From Prorocentrum cordatum (Eukaryota > Sar > Dinophyceae > Prorocentrales > Prorocentraceae): a DNA stretch of 64,000 nucleotides. Under the pieces are notes generated by a model that saw only the letters and a list, made by a program, of their open reading frames with translations, did not search any database and was not told the DNA's origin. Below are positions 60,431 to 64,000 of the stretch, in pieces (within the stretch, counting starts at the first letter, position 1; the number at the start of each line of letters is the position of its first letter). Made by a program: the position numbers and the translations under genes. The DNA lies in NCBI GenBank assembly GCA_963575745.1, contig CAUYUJ010014263.1, positions 1 to 64,000 on the forward strand. Direction: 5' to 3'.

Positions 60431-60880
60431 CGAAGAAGAGGAGGATGAGGAGGAGAAAGAGGAGGCGAAAGAGGAAACAGAGAAGCTGGAGGAGGAGGAG
60501 GAACACGAGGAGGACAAAGAGAAGGACAAAGAGAAAGAGAAAAGAGGAGGAACAAGAGGAGGAACAAGAGGAAGAACAAGAGAAGGAGGAGGGAGGAGAG
60601 GAGGAGCGGGAGGAGGAGGAGGAGGACGAGGACGAGGACGAGGAGGAGGACGAGGAGAAGGAGGAGGAGGGAGAGGAGGGGAGAGGAGGGGAGGAGGAGG
60701 AGGAGGAGGAGGACGAGGAGGAGGAGAGGAGGACGAGGAGGAGGAGGAGGAGGAGGAGGAGGAGGAGCGGGAGGAGGGGAGGAGGAGGAGGAGGAGGAGG
60801 AGGAGGTGGAGGAGAGGAGGAGGAGGAGGAGGAGGAGGAGGAGGAGGAGGAGGAGGAGGAGGAGCGGGAGGAGGACGACC
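60431..60880 (+). repeat. (GGA)n tract
   Basis: GAAGAGGAGG turning into nearly pure GGAGGA. Confidence 0.95.
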
Positions 60881-61160
60881 TCCTCTATCCTACCTTCTCC
60901 CCCGTCCTGCTTATAGTAGTGTTAGTAGAAGTTAGACCCATCTCCCTGCTCATGGATGTTCTTTTATCGGGGATTCTTTCGGCGACCGCGCCGACGCTGC
61001 CGCAGATGATTTCGCCGACGCCGCCGTCGGCGCCGACGCCTCCAACCGACGACGACGCCGCCAGCGGCGCCACCGCCGCAGCTATTGCGGGGGTTGATGA
61101 TGGGGCCATTTGGGATTGAGGTGCTAAGGGTAAGAAAGGGCTTCCAGGTTTAGATTGCTG
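60881..61160. other. Unassigned spacer
   Basis: Includes GCCGACGCCGCCGTCGGCGC near 61015. The plus frame running out of the GGA tract ends at 61119. No domain. Confidence 0.35.
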
Positions 61161-61177
61161 CCTGCTTCCCACAGCCC

Positions 61178-61393
61178 CATACAGTGGAAACCCATGCCAA
61201 GAAACGCCATGCTTGCCTCCAGGGTACCCTTGGTGTCGTGGGTTTCGATGGTTTTGCTATGGAAAGCGTGGCGTTCCCACGCCAAATTGACGTCCTGGGA
61301 TCTCAGGGTTGGGTCTCGTGTGGAATGTTTCTTGTGGTCGAGCTCCTACTGTATACCTCTGGGCCCCATCTTTCGGCGGGGGCTGAAAAGTAG
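61178..61393 (+). repeat. Dispersed repeat, family M copy 1, coding-like
   Basis: CCATACAGTGGAAACCCATG, GCCTCCAGGGT(A/G)CCC, TCAGGGTTGGGT and TTTCTTGTGGTCG, shared with 62603-62800. In one frame both copies read similarly (ETHAKKRHACLQGTLG against EAHAKRHPARLQGALG), which suggests a protein origin or simply nucleotide similarity. Stop TAG at 61391. Confidence 0.55.
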
Positions 61394-61712
61394 CAATGAC
61401 GGAGTCCGTCAGCGTGTTGTTTCTTCGTTTTTTCACCAAGGCCCGGCGTTTCTTCAACAAAAAAGCACGCTGACTGGTTCCCCACGGCGACGTGGTATTG
61501 GTATTGGTGTTGCTCCCCTCATCACTCCTCTCTCGCGGCAAGCATGTCGCCCTGGAACCGTTCGTGAGGGCCCCGGAGCCCGAAAACGGTCCCCGCGGGG
61601 CCGAGGTCGAGGACATAGCCGCCACTTGAAATTTGAATGTGATCGTTTTCTGAGTCATTGTTTTGCCGCTGGGCGCGGGCCCTCGCACCCCCCCTCTGGA
61701 GTAGGTCTTGTG
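61394..61712. other. Unassigned
   Basis: No gene supported; short open frames only. Confidence 0.4.
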
Positions 61713-61866
61713 CGGGGGTGGACAGACCTCCTACCCTGACACGTCGATTAAGGAATTGGCCGTTTTCGGTTCGCGAGAGGGCGTCGCGGCCGTCATTTTT
61801 GTGGGTCCAGGCCCCAGGCCGTTTTCACTAAGGGGAGGTTTACGAAAGGGAGGTTTGTCCACCGCC
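61713..61866. repeat. Dispersed element, family E copy 3
   Basis: GGGGGTGGACAGACCTCCTA, ACACGTCGATTAAGGAATTG, and AAAGGGAGGTTTGTCCACCG at the right. Confidence 0.8.
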
Positions 61867-61877
61867 GACTTGTCTGT

Positions 61878-62046
61878 TTTGGGCGCCTGTTCCGAGCAGC
61901 TGCAGTCACCCCCACCGGACGCACTGCTGCAAACCGCCCCACGAACCACGGGTCCGGAGCCAGATGCCAGAACCCCTCCCTCCCCTCCTCTCCGCCCAGC
62001 GCCGAAACACGCGAATGTAAGACACAACGCTCACCATGCCGTCCCG
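61878..62046. repeat. Dispersed repeat, family J copy 2
   Basis: TTTTGGGCGCCTGTTCCGAG, CGGACGCACTGCTGCAA, GCGCCGAAACACGCGAATG and ACGCTCACCATGCCGTCCCG. Confidence 0.65.
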
Positions 62047-62098
62047 AAGTCCGAGCTCTTTGAAGTGCCGAGCCGTGGCCCCCGCCGTCGGTGGACTC

Positions 62099-62330
62099 AA
62101 GCAGCGACGAAGCGTCCTGGCTCGCTTATGGCCCCACCAAACAATGTTCTAAGAACCTTTTGCGGTTCCCACGAAATGTTCTTAGAACATTTCTGGCTGG
62201 GACTGTCTTGTTTTAACACATCGGGTCTAGGCTCTGAGAACATCGTTTTTGTTATTAGCACATTGTTGGGTTCTAAGAGCATGTTGTGGTATGACTATAG
62301 GAATGATGGGACGGTCGGTCCCTGCTGAGT
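62099..62330. repeat. Dispersed element, family C copy 3
   Basis: AAGCAGCGACGAAGCGTCCT, AAATGTTCTTAGAACATTTC, CACATCGGGTC and GGGACGGTCGGTCCCTGCTG then AGT. Confidence 0.85.
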
Positions 62331-62602
62331 GGATGTCGGCGGCGGCGGCGGCCGCCGGCGACCTCGGCGACGTCGGCGGCGCCCGGCGCCTCGCAGGACT
62401 GCCGCCGCCTCCGGGCCGGCGGCCCGCGGGCGCCTCTGGCGAGGGGCCGCCCGTGCCGGCGAGCCCGAGGGTGAGCCGCGGAGGGGTGGAGATCGGCGGC
62501 GCGCGAGAGTGGCCCGAGGAGGAGGAGGAGGAGGAGGAGGAGGAGGAGGAGGAGGAACAGTAGTACTCAGTAGGAGGAGGAGGCGGAGGAGGAGGCGGAG
62601 GT
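62331..62602. other. GC-rich spacer and (GGA)n
   Basis: GGCGGCGGCGGCCGCCGGCG, then GGA repeats at 62517-62602. No gene. Confidence 0.5.
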
Positions 62603-62905
62603 GGGCCGCCTTACATACAGTGGAGGCCCATGCCAAGAGACACCCTGCTCGCCTCCAGGGTGCCCTGGGTTTCTTCGGCGTCGGTGGTGTTGCGATGGGA
62701 AGCGGGAGGCTCCCACGCCAAAGATTTCCACGGACGTCCTGGGGTCTCAGGGTTGGGTTTCTTGTGCCAGGTGTCTTGTGGTCGGGCCTCCGCTGCAAGG
62801 TCACAGGTGCTTCTTGCCAACGGGTCAAGAATTCAGAATCGTTGGCCCTGTCATTGGGCTTTTCAAGGAGGTGGGTTCTTGGTGGCGAGCGGCGCCCAGG
62901 AATCC
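62603..62905 (+). repeat. Dispersed repeat, family M copy 2
   Basis: Matches 61178-61393 up to about 62800 (ACATACAGTGGAGGCCCATG, CGTCCTGGGGTCTCAGGGTT) and continues as unique sequence. Confidence 0.55.
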
Positions 62906-62943
62906 GGAAGCAAGGAGGAGTCAAGGGATCGGTTGCACGCGAG

Positions 62944-63228
62944 AGTCGAAGAAGAACAAACGGCATAAACATAAACTTTTGGCGTTCCGCGGGGATGTCT
63001 CGGATGCGCGCTGGGTCCCCCCCGCGGCGAGGAGGATAAAACTGCGTAAACACAAAGCGCTCCGCGCGGATTTCTTGGATCCGCGCTGGGCCCCCCCCCT
63101 GGCGGCGCCTCCAGCGCCGCCTTTGGCGCGTTTCGCGCGCCGGGGAGGGGGGGGGGTCCAGCGCAGATCCAAGAAATCCGCTCGCAGCGCCGCAGGTTTC
63201 TGTTTACGCCGTTTTTTCTTCTTCTAGT
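62944..63228. repeat. Palindromic element, family B copy 6 (left arm doubled)
   Basis: AACAAACGGCATAAACATAA at the left, a second left-arm-like start at about 63047 (TGCGTAAACACAAAGCGCTC), GCCTCCAGCGCCGCCTTTGG core and GTTTACGCCGTTTTTTCTTC at the right. Confidence 0.75.
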
Positions 63229-63271
63229 AAGAGGCCCTTCGCCAGAGTGATGTTCGGTGCAGGCCCACTGT

Positions 63272-63853
63272 CAAGCAGTGGCGACGCGTCCTGACTCGCC
63301 AAAGAAGAGTGTTCTAAGAACCTCTTGTGGTTCGCACGAGAGGTTATTAGAACAGTTCTGGCCAATGCTGGCTTGTTGTAGCACATCGGCCTGATGTTCT
63401 GAGAGCATGGCTCTTGTTATTCGAATGTTATTTCGTTCTTAACCGCGTCGCGGTAGATCAGTAGGAACAATCAGGAAAACGAATAATGACATAAACATTA
63501 AACATCGGAAGTCCGCGCGGATCTTTTGGATCCGCGCTGGCGCGCGGAGCGCGCCAGGGGCGGCGCCGGAGGCGCCGCAAGGGGGCCCAAGCGCTGCTCC
63601 GAGAAGTCCGCGCGGACCTCCAAGTTTGTATGTTTATGTAATTATATTCGTCCCCCTAATTATTCGCATAGGTCTACCACGACGCGATTAAGAACCAAAT
63701 AATCTTCTTAGAACAAGAGCCACGCTCTCAGAACATCAGGCTGATGTGCTACACCAAGACAGCATTGGCCAGAACCGTTCCGAGATTACTATTTGGTAAT
63801 TAATCGCGTCGTGGTGACCCTCCTTGGGAATGCGGGGACGGTCGGTCCCTGCC
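63272..63853. repeat. Family C copy 4, rearranged, hosting family B copy 7
   Basis: AAGCAGTGGCGACGCGTCCT at the left and GGGGACGGTCGGTCCCTGCC at the right are normal family C ends. In between, the segment GTTCTGGCCAATGCTGGCTT (63354) recurs inverted as AGACAGCATTGGCCAGAAC (63758). A complete family B element sits at the centre. Confidence 0.75.
63473..63657. repeat. Palindromic element, family B copy 7 (nested)
   Basis: AACGAATAATGACATAAACA at the left, inverse TGTTTATGTAATTATATTCG at the right; arms AGTCCGCGCGGATC and GAGAAGTCCGCGCGGACC, core GCGCGCGGAGCGCGCCAGGG. The core is in the same orientation as copy 4 (41596) and opposite to copies 1 and 3. Confidence 0.85.
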
Positions 63854-64000
63854 CAACACTCGGTATCGTTTCACCGATCCTCATCCCCATCCCCATCCCC
63901 ATCTCCTTCGGGACCCCCACCAAATTACCACCCCAGTTAGGGACACGCCCCTCGAAACCCGAAGGGAACAGCCTATATCCCCATCCAGGGCGTAGATCGG
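63854..64000. other. Window end, short repeats
   Basis: CATCCCCATCCCCATCCCCA at 63882-63903; nothing else recognised. Confidence 0.5.

Overview
The window looks like nuclear DNA of a dinoflagellate. The main evidence is the dinoflagellate spliced leader (consensus D-CCGTAGCCATTTTGG-CTCAAG): a full-consensus 22-nt copy at 31341-31362 (minus), a one-mismatch copy at 21728-21749 (minus) and a tandem relic at 34220-34256 (plus). Each sits just upstream of a long open reading frame or reading-frame remnant. The DNA is visibly GC-rich and full of triplet microsatellites and short palindromic elements, with very few genes. A high-GC genus such as Prorocentrum would fit, but the genus is inference only. 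There are no prokaryotic operons, CRISPR arrays, rRNA genes or tRNA genes that I can support.

Layout. 0-19 kb: microsatellites, a 32-bp minisatellite array (8.16-11.3 kb, split by a 900-bp insert), dispersed palindromic elements, and a decayed gene at 5.25-5.8 kb. 19-22 kb: an intronless ~590-codon reading frame on the minus strand with a spliced-leader relic upstream, embedded in a (GGA)n tract. 22-24.8 kb: GGA and GAT simple repeats. 24.85-31.36 kb: the clearest object, a nearly complete LINE-type non-LTR retrotransposon on the minus strand. It has a zinc-finger/coiled-coil ORF1, an endonuclease, a reverse transcriptase, a CPRC zinc finger, RNase H and a Cys-rich C-terminus. It is broken by frameshifts, starts with a spliced leader and is flanked by an 18-bp direct repeat in (GGA)n. 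31.4-34.2 kb: a 258-bp tandem duplication and a 2-kb polypurine tract. 34.2-37.1 kb: two decayed LINE ORF1s facing each other. 37-47 kb: palindromes and dispersed repeats. 47.2-49.4 kb: a ~102-bp satellite interrupted by a degraded double RNase H fragment. 50-64 kb: more simple repeats, palindromic elements (some nested) and one LOTUS/OST-HTH-like gene end.

How the parts relate. Most of what can be recognised is copy-and-paste material. The spliced leaders show that trans-spliced mRNAs, including the LINE's own transcript, were reverse transcribed and inserted, repeatedly into (GGA)n/(CCT)n tracts. At least six families of short palindromic or terminal-inverted-repeat elements (called A to F here) recur, and I recognised them only by comparing copies within the window. 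Most long open frames here are by-products of GC-rich or triplet-repeat DNA and are not listed as genes. No base composition, alignment score or database search was computed.
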